From Ardenticatenales bacterium (GTDB lineage Bacteria > Chloroflexota > Anaerolineae > Ardenticatenales > Ardenticatenaceae), in assembly GCA_013812995.1 (NCBI GenBank), contig JACCSL010000585.1, positions 1 through 7,447 of the forward strand: a DNA stretch of 7,447 nucleotides, read 5' to 3'. Shown in pieces: positions 7,358 to 7,447 of the stretch; position 1 is the stretch's first letter; every line of letters begins with the position of its first letter. The notes below the pieces were generated by a model that made no database searches, was not told where the DNA came from, and was given only the letters and a program-made list of their open reading frames with translations. The translations under genes and the position numbers were made by a program.

Positions 7358-7447
7358 ATGAAAACCATTCTGGTCGTGGACGATGAGGCCAAGATCGTCG
7401 AGATCTGTCGGGACTACCTGATCGCGGCGGGCTTTCAGGTGCTGGAG
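7358..7447 (+). CDS. Response regulator, N-terminal fragment (cut by window end)
   Basis: Only the first 30 residues are present. They begin MKTILVVDDEAKIVEICRDY, which is the first beta strand and helix of a receiver domain, with the acidic pair Asp8-Asp9 that binds magnesium. The phosphorylated aspartate and any output domain lie beyond the window. The wording is typical of OmpR/PhoB-type regulators, which bind DNA, but the output domain is not visible. The ATG is 7 nt after the permease stop. An AAGG ribosome site overlaps that stop, so the gene belongs to the transporter operon. It probably forms a two-component pair with a histidine kinase further right and may control the transporter genes. 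Confidence 0.85.
   Translation, partial: MKTILVVDDEAKIVEICRDYLIAAGFQVLE

Overview
The window is a roughly 60% GC bacterial segment carrying seven gene-sized features, including one gene cut by the right edge. Placement of the organism is tentative. A secreted protein here has a hydrophobic-YVPLL stretch right after its signal peptide, a feature I associate with exported proteins of Chloroflexota. The cassette of separate HlyD-type adaptor, ABC ATPase and FtsX-type permease followed by a response regulator also fits that phylum. No rRNA, tRNA or other phylogenetic marker is present to confirm it.

Left part (8-1795, + strand): a complete or near-complete cytoplasmic S9 (prolyl oligopeptidase-type) serine peptidase with an intact Ser/Asp/His triad. 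Its early coding sequence contains a perfect 11-bp hairpin.

Centre-left (1801-3389, - strand): a convergent two-gene unit. The first gene encodes an exported TIM-barrel-like putative glycoside hydrolase. The second, 14 nt downstream, encodes a small SMI1/KNR4 (SUKH) domain protein. The SUKH gene is visibly richer in A+T than its flanks and contains a perfect 30-bp palindrome. It ends only 5 nt from the end of the peptidase gene, with no room for a separate terminator.

Centre (3390-3767): a 378-nt gap between divergent units. It probably holds both promoters and includes a short protein-like reading frame (3525-3665) that may be a gene remnant.

Right part (3768-7447, + strand): a tightly packed operon. 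It encodes a membrane-anchored HlyD/MacA-type adaptor, a MacB/LolD-type ATPase, a MacB-type FtsX permease whose start overlaps the ATPase stop, and the first 30 residues of a response regulator 7 nt further on. Together these would form a MacAB-like tripartite export or mechanotransmission system, probably with its own two-component control (the sensor kinase would lie outside the window).

Most of the window is made of recognisable families. The least explained items are the 30-bp palindrome in the SUKH gene, the early hairpin in the peptidase gene, and the pairing of the exported hydrolase with a SUKH protein beside a possible gene remnant.
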